Part shown: positions 10,602-21,368 of the stretch, in pieces
How the letters are laid out: the number at the start of each line of letters is the position of its first letter
How positions within the stretch are numbered: the first letter of the stretch is position 1
Assembly: GCA_012184525.1 (NCBI GenBank)
Contig: WOFQ01000004.1
Span: 1 to 64,000 of the forward strand
Direction of reading: 5' to 3'
DNA: 64,000 nucleotides
From: Xenoacremonium recifei
Taxonomy: Eukaryota > Ascomycota > Sordariomycetes > Hypocreales > Nectriaceae
The notes under the pieces: generated by a model
The model's input: the letters and a program-made list of their open reading frames with translations, nothing else
What the model was told of the DNA's origin: nothing
Database searches by the model: none
Program-made: the position numbers and the translations under genes

Positions 10602-13600
10602 ATGGCAGGGAGAGGAGACCCCGCGGGTCCGACAGAGGCCCGGTTTGCGGCCATTCTCGCCGACGCGGCCAGGCAGTATTCTGAGACTTCCGGTGAGAAT
10701 CTCGATGAGTTCATGAAGCCACCAGTGAAAAATGTCGACGATCTGAAGAAGCAACTTGAATCACAAAACACCCGCTTCTCGCACTTTCGAGAGAAAAGAC
10801 ATGCTCTGTTCAGTGCGATGTCTACCATGTTGGCGCCGGTGGAGATCATTGGCGAAATGGTTGCTGGAGGAGCGTCCGAGGTCTTTGCGCCAGCTGAGGG
10901 CGTTTACGCAGCCGTTGCGTATCTCATCAATGCTGCTCATGATGTGTCTGCTATATACGACTCCATCGTCGAACTTTTTGAACAGCTCCAGGTAATAAGA
11001 TCGACCGTTCCCCTGCACATGCACTAAGATTGCCTCCTAGGATTTCACTTCAAGACTCGAGGTCTATGTTAAACATGAGATGTCTCCAGCTCTACGAGAA
11101 AAACTTGTCAACATCTTGGCTTCTCTTTTCCAGGTTCTCGTTTTGGCAGGCAAGGCGGCACACCAAGGACGAGTGAAGGCCTACTTCAAACGATTGGTTG
11201 GCTCTGAAATTCCCGTCCAGGCAGCTCTGGAGAAGCTCAAACAATTGACACTGGGTGAAGAACGACAGGTGATTGCAGAAACATATGGCGGGGTGTCACA
11301 ACTCAACATCCAGACTGAACAAGTCCAGGATGTGGTGAATCAAGTGCATCAAGAAGTTGTGATACTTAGGAACGAAGCTCGAGATCGGACGACGTATGCC
11401 CATCGAGACAAGCTGAAAGAGATTCTGGAGCCTTCTCCGTATCCCGAGGACTTCTATACTTCTTTTAACAGGTCTAGGGTTGAAGGCACAGGAGAATGGA
11501 TTCTTGATGACCCCGGTCTCCAGGATTGGCTCGATGAGCAAATGCCCTATCTTTGGATATGCGGTGCTGCAGGTTTGTTCTACCATCTATGACTTCTAGT
11601 CAAAGCTCGCCTAATATTTCTTCCAGGAACCGGCAAATCTTTCCTGACATCAAAGATTTTGGCTTGGAGCGCTGAGAAACTCAGCCACTTTGCCTACTTC
11701 TTCTTCCGTGACAACAACCCCGAGACTCGATCAGTTCTTCAAGCACTGAGGGACGTTGCGTATCAACTGAGTGAAGTAGACGCGTTCTACTCCAAACAGC
11801 TGTTGAAGCGACTCTCAACCAGCGACGATATTAAGACAATTCCCAGCGCCTTCAGACGACTCTTTGTCCAACCCTTCGAGAATGATATGGTGGAGAAAAC
11901 AATATATATCTTCCTCGACGGAATCGACGAGGCAGTGCCAGATCAGATCAACCAACTGCTTCAACTCTTGTCCAACGATGAGGACCCTCCTGAAAAGCCT
12001 CCACGCGTCAAAATTCAACTAGCTCTCACCGGCCGATCTCATATGACAGACACGGTTATCTCAGCCCTCGATCCTCTCGGTCAGGGGCAAGACTGTGCCA
12101 CACTTTTGGTCACAACAGACCGTAACGCGGCAGACGTGAACTCCTACATTGTTGAAGGCGTCTACCGTTCCCGTATCCTCAACCGGACGAGCTCTGAATT
12201 CAAGGACAAGATTATCAAGGCTATGCAAAAGCAAGTCGACGGGCTCTTCATCCTCGCAAAGTTTATGTTTGCCGAGATCAACCGGAAACGGCATGCTGGG
12301 CAGATCCTTGAGAGTGTTCAGTCATATCCCTCCAAGATCAATGAGATGTTGATGCGTTCGATCACGAGTCTTGCGGCGACAATTTCTGGGTCTGATGCTG
12401 AAGACTTGAACGAAATGCTGAGGTGGGTTGCATGTGCTGAAGAAGTATTGTCTCTGGAGCAGCTTGAAGCTGTTCTTGCGTTAAAGTTCGGCGATCCCCC
12501 CCTGGGCCTTGAGGAAACACTTCGAGGACAATACTCTTGCTTCTTTGAACTAGAGCGTGAGGATGGTCTGACAACAGATGATTTGGTCAGAGAGTACGAG
12601 CGGAAACAGCACAGCAGAAATGACAGTCCAGGAGGGCGACACTCAAGCCCAGGTCATCGATCGAGCCCCAGCCGATCAAGTCCCGGCCGGAGCGCGAGTC
12701 CTAGAATCCCAATCAGCCCGGCCCTTTCTGATGACGAGGTCGTTTCTTCCAAACGACGACTGTCTTCCAGTCTCCCCAATGGCGCTCGGAAGCAGTTGAG
12801 CCCTAGTCCTGCGCGACGATACTTCAGCCCTATATCATCACCTGATCCTTTCGACCCGGTGACCGGGATGGAGTTTCGATCCAACAAGGCGAATACGTGG
12901 GTGACCTTCTTCCACACTTCCATCAAAGAATTCTTCAGCAAGGAGGACTCTAGAAAAGCCATGGCTGGTGTGGATGGGGCAACCATTGGATTTGAGCCGA
13001 CTTCGACCAGAGTCCACATTGTCAAGACTTGTCTTTCGATATTTACTGATCCCGCCTGGTTTAACAAGAACGATCTGGGTGATGGTAGAGAGGCAATCAA
13101 GCAGTATGCTGCGTGGTACTGGCAAGAACACTTGGCTGCCATTGATCCCGCAAAGATATCCCCTGAACAGAAGCGGGAGCTTGGACCACGACTATACAAG
13201 ATGCTCACCGATGACAACGTCATTTTTGACTGGAGCATCGTGTATGAGAAGAACGGTGAGGGTCTCGACGTCTTGACAGATAACAATATCAAGGCCCTCA
13301 AGAGATGGATGGCGGACCCTGAGGTGTTATCCAGTCTCGACCCTGAAGCCAAGGACTGGACAACAAAGGCGATCACTCAAATACCCGGGATCTTCAAACC
13401 AATTGGCCAGTTTTATGCCAAAGCCTGGCTATCTAGCGAGTTCAAAAAATATGTCCCGACGCTTTTCTGCTTTAAAATCGTCCAGGCCATTGCCTTCATG
13501 GAAGACGGGTTGTCTTGGACTCAGACCAATACGCACTGGTCTGAGATCCCTATCGAGAAACGAATTCAAAAGGCAGCGGAATGGGCACATATAGAAGAAA

Positions 13601-15144
13601 CGGCTCATTGGCATCGTCGGATCGGAAGCACATACCTCACTCAGGGGATGCACAATGCGGCTCTCGCACATTATGATCAAGCCTTGAAGCTAGACAAGAA
13701 TAGCGTCGAGACCAACGGACGCATTGCTTTCTGTTTATCAAGAGACGGTCGCTTCAAGGAGGCCTTGGCGAAAGCTCTCGAGTGCGAAGCCATTGAAGAG
13801 AAGAGCATTGCTAGCGGCACGCTTGATGAAGTTGCTCTGAAGGGATGCAAGTGGCGGTTATACAAGGACCACATCCTCATCGCCCGATGCTACAGCGAGA
13901 CTGGGCAAGTCGACGATTCTCTGAAGTACTTTCTCAAGGCCGCCAAGAGTGCCACTACCGCAGGACTTGGCTTAATGGAGTACTTTGAGCCCGAGATTGG
14001 TTATCTCGAGGTCCTTGCAAACGAAAACCGGCATTCTGAAATAGTTGCATTTTTGAAGGAGTTGCAAAACCAGTCTGCCGAAGGGAAATTCAGTCGAAAC
14101 CGCCTAGTTGACTTCCTCCTAGATCAAAGCGACAAACCTCTAGTGATGGATTATATCCCCAGGGCTGGGGCCAAAGCAGGTCAGATTGGTCTTCTCACAG
14201 AATCCTACGATCTCGCAGTTCAAGCGGCCACTGCTTTGCGCGATCCTGTCAAAGCACTATACCTCCGAATTTCTCTCGGGACAGCACTCACATATAATCG
14301 GGACGTGGACGACGCGATTGGTCTCTTCGAAGAGATCTGCTTCGACGAGTATCGGCCTAGGGGCAGTGTTCCAACGAGGCAGGGCTATGCCATATCATTC
14401 CAGAAACTTGCAGCCCTATACAAAGGAAAGGTTCTTCACGCTGGTCTTGGAACCCCTGAGGCTATTGAGTGGATGAAGCAATTGAAGCAAGTCCAAGCGA
14501 AGCAAAGCAAGCATCAGAACCTGGACATGCCCCTGAACATGGTCGGATCCGACGTCAACGTTGCGTCCATCTACCTGGCGCTCTTTTACCGGCTGTTAGG
14601 CCGCAACGACGAGGCAATGAATCTCCTCAAGGTTCTCGTCAAGGACAGTCTCGTCATTCTATCGGACGACGATCAGGCCAATGACGAGTACGCATTGGAA
14701 AACCTTCTCTCGCTTCTCCTGGCGGCCAATGACCTTGAGAACGCCAGCGCCCTTAGTCACTCCATGCGCAGAATCAATGCCCTCGTTGCCTCAACGCCCA
14801 CCGAGTCACCCGTTCAGTCACGTATGGAGCCCAAGCTCCCGGAGATTCAGACAGCTATCCGCAGCTGTGCGCAATGTCTCGATCATCTCACCGATCCGCT
14901 TGACTACGCTTTCTGTCAGTACTGCTTAGACTCGTACTGCATTAAGTGCCTTGATGAGATTATCAAGAAGGATGGAAACAAGACGAGTGATAGGAGAATC
15001 GATGTTATCTGTCGGAGTGACCACGTGTGGCTGATGGTGCCACCCCTGAATCGGGTTCTGCACCGAGGAGAGATTCTCATGAGTAATGGGAAGGTGTCGA
15101 GCTTTGTTGAGTGGAAGACGGCGTTGCAGAGTACGTGGAAATAG
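10602..15144 (+). CDS. NLR-like STAND NTPase: Goodbye-type N-terminus, P-loop domain, TPR-like repeats, Cys-rich C-terminus
   Basis: Three exons: 10602-10991, 11041-11572, 11627-15144 (1479 aa). The second intron splits the Walker A motif, and splicing restores GAAGTGKS (about 305-312), strong evidence for the model. Residues 1 to about 240 match my memory of the fungal STAND N-terminal Goodbye domain. The NTPase domain follows, with a Walker B-like IYIFLDGIDEA at about 400-410. A Ser/Pro/Arg-rich insert lies near 650-720. TPR-like helical pairs start near 965 (for example GMHNAALAHYDQALKLDK). Near 1386-1445 is a probable zinc site of spacing CX2C-X12-CX2C-X4-CX2C-X20-CX3H. Fungal STAND proteins act in self/non-self recognition and programmed cell death; that role is inferred from the family. 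No partner effector gene lies next to it. Confidence 0.85.
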
Positions 15145-15670
15145 ACCGAGGGGCTTTTGAGGATTCATGGAGATGATATATTAAAGACCAAGTACACGAA
15201 GTGGGATGGGAGGAAAGGGTGCGAAAGGTTGAACGTTCTTACTGTACGAGGACACTTTATCCACGATACCATACACGATGCTCTCCAGAGCGGCAAGTGC
15301 CATAATGATGACGGCCAATTATATGGGCTTGAAATATTTAACTCGTCGTATCAATCGAGGGAGTCATGTCTTCTACCGAAAATAGCCGTCCAGCCAACCT
15401 TGAAGGCCCAGCATATAAGGCATTTAGCGGCCGAACCCCTGTAACCGCCTGTAAATCCACCTCCACGGGGCATCCCATGCAAAGACCCACAGCAGTCCTT
15501 CAGTGGATGCGACATCGGCCATGCGCTGTGACGAATCTGCCTTAAACAATTTCCCCCACACCGACGAGCTGCAAGGCCAAGCTAAAAAGTTCAACACCAC
15601 GATCTACAAATTCCGGTCTGTTTGCGCTGCACTGCTCTGTTGTCTTTCTCTGCGATCCCCCGCAGCCACC
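15145..15670. other. Intergenic, 0.5 kb
   Basis: 3' end of the NLR-like gene and promoter plus leader of the citrate carrier gene. No further gene is seen. Confidence 0.5.
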
Positions 15671-16852
15671 ATGTCAGCGCAGACACAAGCCTCGGCTGAG
15701 CCCGAGAAGAAGAAGCAGGCTCCTAGCGCGCTCCGGTCCATCATCGCTGGTTCGACGGCCGGTGCCATTGAGATCTGTATGCTTGCACACTCTACCGAGC
15801 ATAACCTCGGGAGCTGAGACTGTTGAACTGCGCTGACCACAACACCGCTGCATAGCCATTACCTATCCTGCAGAGTGTACGTCGCGACGAACGTTTCTTT
15901 TCGACTTTACTGCCCAAGACCCGAGCCGATATTTGGACCATGCGCAAGACTAAACGATTGGTGTTATAGTTGCGAAGACGCGATCACAGTTGAACCGACG
16001 GTTAGCAGAGGGCAAGAAGCTTCCTTGGCCACCGTTCGGTCGACAGTGGTACGCAGGATGCACTACTCTGATTATTGGAAACTCGGCCAAGGCTGGAATT
16101 CGTATGTGTTGCTCGGACTCAAGTCCGCGGAGAGTGCTGACTCGGCCCAGGATTCGTCGCCTTCGATCAATACAAGCGCCTCCTCGCCGACGAGAACGGC
16201 AAGCTCTCGGGACCCCGAACAGTCCTCGCCGGCTTTGGTGCAGGAGTTACCGAGTCTCTGCTAGCCGTCACGCCTACGGAGAGCATCAAGACCACACTGT
16301 CGGCCACCTACGGTCTCTGTCCCTCTTAACTGGTGACTAACAACCTACAGGATCGATGATCGCAAGTCCCCCAAGCCCCGATTGCGAGGCTTCCTCCACG
16401 CCGTACCCATAATCGCGCGCGAACGTGGTATCCGAGGCTTCTTCCAGGGATTCGTGCCCACAACCGCTCGACAAGCCGCCAACAGCGCCACGCGATTCGG
16501 TTCCTACACGTTCCTCAAGCAGATGGCCGAGTCCTACACAGCTCCGGGTGAGAAGCTTGGTGCCGTGGGCACCTTCGCGATGGGTGGTCTTGCCGGCCTC
16601 ATCACCGTCTACGTCACGCAGCCGTTGGACACCATCAAGACCCGTATGCAGAGTATCGAGGCGAAGAGCATGTACGGCAACACGTTCCGATGCGCAGCCA
16701 TGATCTTCAAGCAGGAGGGCGTCCTGACCTTCTGGAGCGGTGCTCTGCCGCGGTTGGCGAGACTGGTCATGAGCGGTGGCATTGTGTTCACCATGTACGA
16801 GAAGAGTATGGACCTGATGGACAGGTTGGATCCGGAGAAGAAGTACATCTAA
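15671..16852 (+). CDS. ctp1: Mitochondrial tricarboxylate (citrate) transport protein
   Basis: Five exons: 15671-15776, 15856-15876 (21 bp micro-exon), 15970-16101, 16151-16298, 16351-16852 (302 aa). All phases agree and the joined protein is a complete mitochondrial carrier of normal length. Carrier signatures are visible in all three repeats: YPAEFAKTR, TPTESIKTT and QPLDTIKTR (PX[DE]XX[KR]-type). The sequence between them (FGRQWYAGCTTLIIGNSAKA; TRFGSYTFLKQM) is that of the citrate carrier branch. It exchanges mitochondrial citrate for malate or another carboxylate across the inner membrane, feeding cytosolic acetyl-CoA supply. The fourth intron uses a weak donor (GTCGGC), the least certain junction, but it is the one that yields the family-typical SIKTTLIDDRKSP. 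The gene is convergent with the complex III assembly gene. Confidence 0.92.
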
Positions 16853-17035
16853 AATGGGGATCTTCTCAAGACCAGGCGTTCGGATAGACAGGGAGCGCAG
16901 ACGTCGAGATGGTGCAAAATTGGGTTCTTTTTGGTCACACATAATGTACAGTTATATACAATCCGGAGTCATATCTTGGGTATCTCGTGCGATCTCGGAA
17001 TCCGTGTCGTCCTCATCTCTCCCGTCATCGTCGTT

Positions 17036-17503
17036 TTATTGCAATCTGATCATGCCGGAGATTCGGGTGGTGAGCCGTTCCAGCCATGATCGGTTGGGTG
17101 CTTCGTCGAGCTCCCTTACGAGATCTTCGAAGTATGTGGGATGGCTCTTGGGTTCTAAAAGTCGACCCTTGAGCTTATACTATGTCCATCATTAGTCTTC
17201 TGGTGTGGGCGCATTGTGTGCGGACAGGACAAAGAAGTACTCGGTCGTTGTATCTGTCTTGCAGGAGAAATTGGAGTGCTCTGGCATTCTGCAGTTCCTT
17301 TGCCTCGGTCGCCGGGTCGTATGTCTGGTATCGCGCCTCGACAGCCTTGCCGACAACGTCCTGGAGCTGCAGGTCGGGACGGATCACCTGCTTCGGCCAC
17401 TTCGCGAAGACCTCCTGGTAGATGCGTTGCTAAGGGCAAGGTCAGCTAAGAAGGAGCACGGGTCATCAGCGACAGTAAATCGTACCGATACCGGGCGGGA
17501 CAT
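17036..17503 (-). CDS. Probable mitochondrial complex III assembly factor, Cbp6/UQCC2 type
   Basis: Three exons on the minus strand: 17503-17486, 17429-17241, 17179-17036 (116 aa). The first exon encodes only MSRPVS; an alternative donor 6 bp earlier would give MSRP. The protein is small, basic and soluble, with FAKWPKQVIRPDLQLQDVVG near the start, a helical middle (EAKELQNARALQFLLQDRY) and a conserved-looking end (PTYFEDLVRELDEAPNRSWL). The length, the opening Tyr/Trp-Pro segment and the double-helix layout fit the Cbp6/UQCC2 family. That family acts with Cbp3 on newly made cytochrome b in the mitochondrion. Assignment is from memory of the family, so moderate. It lies 183 bp from the convergent citrate carrier and shares a divergent promoter region with the Bsd2 gene. 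Confidence 0.7.
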
Positions 17504-18176
17504 GGTGAATTGGGCGCGTGGTGTTGTCGCGAGGGGTCTCGGGGTGTTGCGCACGCAGCTTTTCTTCGACGTCAACCACTCATGGAAAGAAATTCAAGAC
17601 AGTGCGCTATCGGCAGTGCGCGATATCATGAGCTACTGTACGGGAAGCGTCAGAGATTACCTATTGAGGCCGCATCACTTAGCGCCTGAGGCACCAATCA
17701 TGCACAGACGGCGCTCCATCGTTCCAGTGTGTTCGTTCTCGGATTGGAGGCATTAATCATCTGGAGCCAGCGACTTTTGGGCCTAGGACCGCCGCAGTCC
17801 CCTGCAATTACGTACCGCTACCTCCCTAACCTATCCAGCAGGCACACGCGGAGGCGACGGTGAGGTGGCGCAGCCAGCCCGCTTTGGTTCTCGCTCTCCC
17901 TTATCCTCTCCCGTCCGTCTCCTCCCTGCGCTACGAGTCCGTCCCTACAGTTTGACCCGAAAGGCCGACACACGACTGCTGACTGACTAAGGCGACAGGA
18001 TTCGCAACCGCTCTAGGGACGTCTTCCCTCCTTCTCCTTCGTCTTCATATCCGCTCCTTGGAATCTATCTCCCTTGTTTTCTTTAATTCGCGAACACTCA
18101 CAAGGAGTGCGTAATCTTGTTAGTGGTTGGTTGGGATCCTGGAGGCAGCCCGACACCGCCTGAGATAACCACCACC
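17504..18176. promoter_or_regulatory. Divergent promoter region between Cbp6-like and Bsd2-like genes
   Basis: 673 bp separate the two divergent start codons. The right half is strongly CT-rich (about 17870-18110), typical of fungal core promoters and leaders. No clear TATA box is seen. No coding signal. Confidence 0.45.
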
Positions 18177-19296
18177 ATGGCCGGGCGATATGAGCGGGTG
18201 AGTAAATCAGCGCATCACCGCCATTCCCGCGCAGGACGAGCCTCTGACATCTCCCAGGTAAACGCTCACGACGACGACGACATCGACAGCCCTATCGAGC
18301 CTCAATCTCGACTCGGCCTGCAACCAGTCCCCAATTCGCCACCTCCCTCGTTCCATTCCCGCGCTTCATCACCAGTCCGACCAACGAATGTCAACCCCGA
18401 TCTCGCGGACGCCTTTGACGACGACGATGCCAGCGATGACGAGGCCGACGACCGCCAGCGCCTGGTGCGCCAGAACTCGACGCCTGCCGTTGCCGCGATG
18501 ACGAGCTCGACGCCCGCGCAACCTCCAGTACAGGCCCCGAGCAACAGTGCTTCGGGGTCACGGTCGACCCGAGTGATGGGCGGGGGGATGGGATCCGATG
18601 GCGTTTTTGCGAATCTTTCAGCACGGCCCGAGAGGGCAGACCCTGAGAAGGAAGAGATGCCACCTGTAAGTTATCACGAGCTGAACCTTCGCATCTTGTG
18701 ATAAATGCTGACACGTGAGACAGTCCTATGAACAAGCAGCGGCTGATGCTGCACCCCCATACTGGGAAACAACCATTTTGGCTCCTGGACTCGGCGGCCC
18801 CGACGAGGTCTACATCGATGGCCTGCCCGTGGGCTCCTTCTTCTCCTTTGTCTGGAACGGCATGATCTCAACCTCGTTCCAACTCGTCGGCTTCCTCCTC
18901 ACCTATCTCCTGCACTCGACCCACGCCGCCAAGAATGGATCCCGGGCCGGTCTAGGCATCACATTAATCCAATACGGTTTCTACATGAAGGGGACTTCGG
19001 AAGATGAGCCCCCTACTATGAGTGGCCCCGATGGCTACGCTGCCCCTCCGGATCCGAACTCGCACGACTTCAAGCAGAGCGACGTCACAGAGGACAGCAA
19101 CGGCGGCATCGGGGATATCAGCGGGAGCGAGTGGATGGCCTACGCGCTCATGGTTGTTGGCTGGTTTATTTTGATACGGAGCGTGGCCGAGTTCTTGAGG
19201 GCACGGAGGCATGAGCAGCTTGTCCTCCAAAGTCCCGACCGCGGCCTGGGCCTTCCGATCATCGCTGAGGGCGAGGCTTCGGAACGGGTGGTGTAG
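18177..19296 (+). CDS. bsd2: Bsd2/NDFIP-type adaptor for NEDD4-family ubiquitin ligases
   Basis: Three exons: 18177-18197, 18258-18665, 18724-19296 (333 aa). The first intron (60 bp, GTGAGT donor, CTGAC branch, CCCAG acceptor) has no in-frame stop, so read-through would add 20 residues. The N-terminal half is acidic and disordered. Two PY motifs sit just before the membrane region: PPSY, created by splicing exon 2 to exon 3, and PPYW. Three hydrophobic segments follow (around FFSFVWNGMISTSFQLVGFL, GLGITLIQYGFYM and WMAYALMVVGWFILI). This is the architecture of yeast Bsd2 and animal NDFIP: Golgi/endosome proteins whose PY motifs recruit Rsp5/NEDD4 ligases to sort transporters, including metal transporters, to the vacuole. 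The role is inferred from the family. Confidence 0.85.
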
Positions 19297-20208
19297 ACGA
19301 CATTTGCTCACGAACAACAACATAAAGACGACGTCTGGTTTCTTCTGTTCTGTATAATACTCTTGCTTGTCCCCCCGCGTTTTGCATCCAGCGACTTGCA
19401 CCGGTCACGAGGCACATCTGAGTGGCTCGAGAGAGACGACGCTGCCACCCACCGGCGTTCATTGGTGCTGGGTTTCCTTTTGTCTTTTTCGCGTTAGTGT
19501 TTTGGGAAGTATTCTCGGCTGGATCTGGGGGTCTGCAAGGACATATTCATGCGTTAGTACGCTCGACACTCTCATAGAACAAAATACAGATGTTTCGTAA
19601 CTTTGACAGCCACAAACAGCTAATCTCCTCTAGCCTGCCAGATCCCAATCTACCCCAGATCATCATCTGCCGGATCGTCCTCGCACTGTGTTTTAATTTC
19701 CATGCCATACTCCGTATTACGGACGGAAGAAAAGCGGCGGGGATGACCCTCTATCGGCTCCGCTGATCTAATGGCCTGGCAGCGGCCCCGCCTCCACTTC
19801 CTTAGCTCTGTTAACTAACTGACAGCTTACAAGAGCTCTTCCCCTCAACGTCACGTCGAGATCATTCAACATCGGCCATCGATGCAACTTGTGCCTCACC
19901 ATCACGGCATAAACTCACGCGCACATTTCCCTCGGAATAGCCCGCTTCTCAGTCGCAGAACATCTTCTGTTTCAATAATTCACTACGCCAGGTGTCTAAC
20001 GCTGCATGAACTTGACTCGTCTTCGCAGCTAAACTTCCACCAATCCCGACAAGCCGACAACACCTGCAGAACTCCTATCCCATTTTAAAGGGAAACAAGT
20101 GCCTTTTCCGCTATCACGGCGCATTCTCGTGTTTTCCTTCGTCTGGCTTTCCGAGTGACAGTGGCTATCCTTCTCTTCACGTATTGTCGACGGTGGCTCC
20201 ATCTCAAC
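19297..20208. other. Intergenic, 0.9 kb
   Basis: 3' end of the Bsd2 gene and promoter with a probably long leader of the methyltransferase gene. Only short incoherent ORFs are present. Confidence 0.45.
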
Positions 20209-21048
20209 ATGGCCTGGCGATGCTCTGGGAGCACCAACTCGGCGCTCGTCGAGAACATGTGGAAGAATGGCCTGATCACCGATGCCCGTGTTAAAGATGC
20301 CTTTCTTAAGGTATGATGTTCTTCTCTACTTACTTCACCCTAGATGTCAAAGCTCAGATGAACCTTTGTAGGTTGACCGCGCCCATTATGCTCCGGCCAT
20401 GCCCTACGAGGACTCTCCCCAGCCCATCGGCCACTCAGCCACCATCTCAGCGCCGCATATGCATGCCTCAGCCGTCGAACACATTCTCTCATATCTCCTT
20501 CCCTCTAGCACGTCGCCTGCCCCTCGCGTGCTGGACGTCGGTTCTGGGTCAGGCTACCTCACACACGTCATGGCCGAGCTCGTCGGGGACAAGGGGTTGG
20601 TGGTCGGACTAGAGCATATTCGCGAGCTCAAAGAGCTAGGTGAAGCAAACATGGCGAAGAGTGAGGAAGGTAAGAGGTTGCTGTCGAGTGGCAGAGTGCG
20701 CTTTCGGGTCGGAGATGGCCGAAAGGGGTGGGTTGAAGAACCGAGGGAGGGGGAGGAAGAGGAGGGGAAAGGATGGGATGCCATTCACGTGGGAGCTTCT
20801 GCAACTGAGCTTCACACCGAGCTCGTAAATCAGTTAAAGGCGCCGGGCTGGTACGTCGAGCCATATCCCTTCGCTATCAGTGGCTATCCGTACTAATGAC
20901 TTGCAGCATGTTCATCCCCGTGGATGATGATCCTTCTGGGTATGGCCAGCATGTTTGGCGAATTGAAAAGGATGGAAATGGAAATGTCACCAAGAAAAGG
21001 CTCTTCGGCGTGCGATATGTTCCTTTGACGGATGCTCCCAGAAGATGA
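20209..21048 (+). CDS. Protein-L-isoaspartate O-methyltransferase
   Basis: Three exons: 20209-20310, 20372-20850, 20907-21048 (240 aa), all in phase with normal splice sites. The start MAWRCSGSTNSALVENMW is the conserved PIMT N-terminus. It is followed by DRAHYAPAMPYEDSPQPIGH, the HMHASAVE segment and SAM-binding motif I (VLDVGSGSGYLTHVMAEL). The end FGVRYVPLTDA is also typical. The enzyme uses S-adenosylmethionine to methylate isoaspartyl residues in aged proteins, starting their repair in the cytosol. Length matches the eukaryotic family. A short Glu/Lys/Gly-rich loop (EEPREGEEEEGKG) between motif I and the HVGA segment is a local expansion. Confidence 0.93.
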
Positions 21049-21368
21049 GGTCGTCGTGTCAGGAGGGGCCGGAAACACAAATTGATGGTATGATACCCAG
21101 ACATATTCTGTTGCTTCAGATGTATTTATACATAAGTATTGACTCGGATCAAGTTTTCAAGTTTTCGTTTCAATTCAGTAACTACCTAACGATACCTATT
21201 CCCATTTGTCCCGTTTTCATCCCTCACCCGTTATCAGAATCCAAATTGTTCCAGACAAATTCATGCCCCCAATCCTAAACAAACCAAATCCCAAAAGCAA
21301 CAAATCAAAGAATCCAAATTTCTCCTCGTATACTCCGATCCAATCATTCTTCTACCATCAATCCCCCC
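21049..21368. other. Convergent 3' regions, AT-rich, no gene
   Basis: AT-rich spacer between the methyltransferase gene and the opposing WSC gene. It holds both 3' UTRs and polyadenylation regions and no coding signal. Confidence 0.5.

Noticed and set aside
10130..10684. 184-codon plus-strand frame upstream of the NLR-like gene
   Set aside because: It overlaps the NLR start in a different frame and has random Ser/Arg/Pro composition; it is leader sequence.
16337..16942. 201-codon minus-strand frame antisense to the citrate carrier
   Set aside because: Mirrors the carrier exon and has no independent features.
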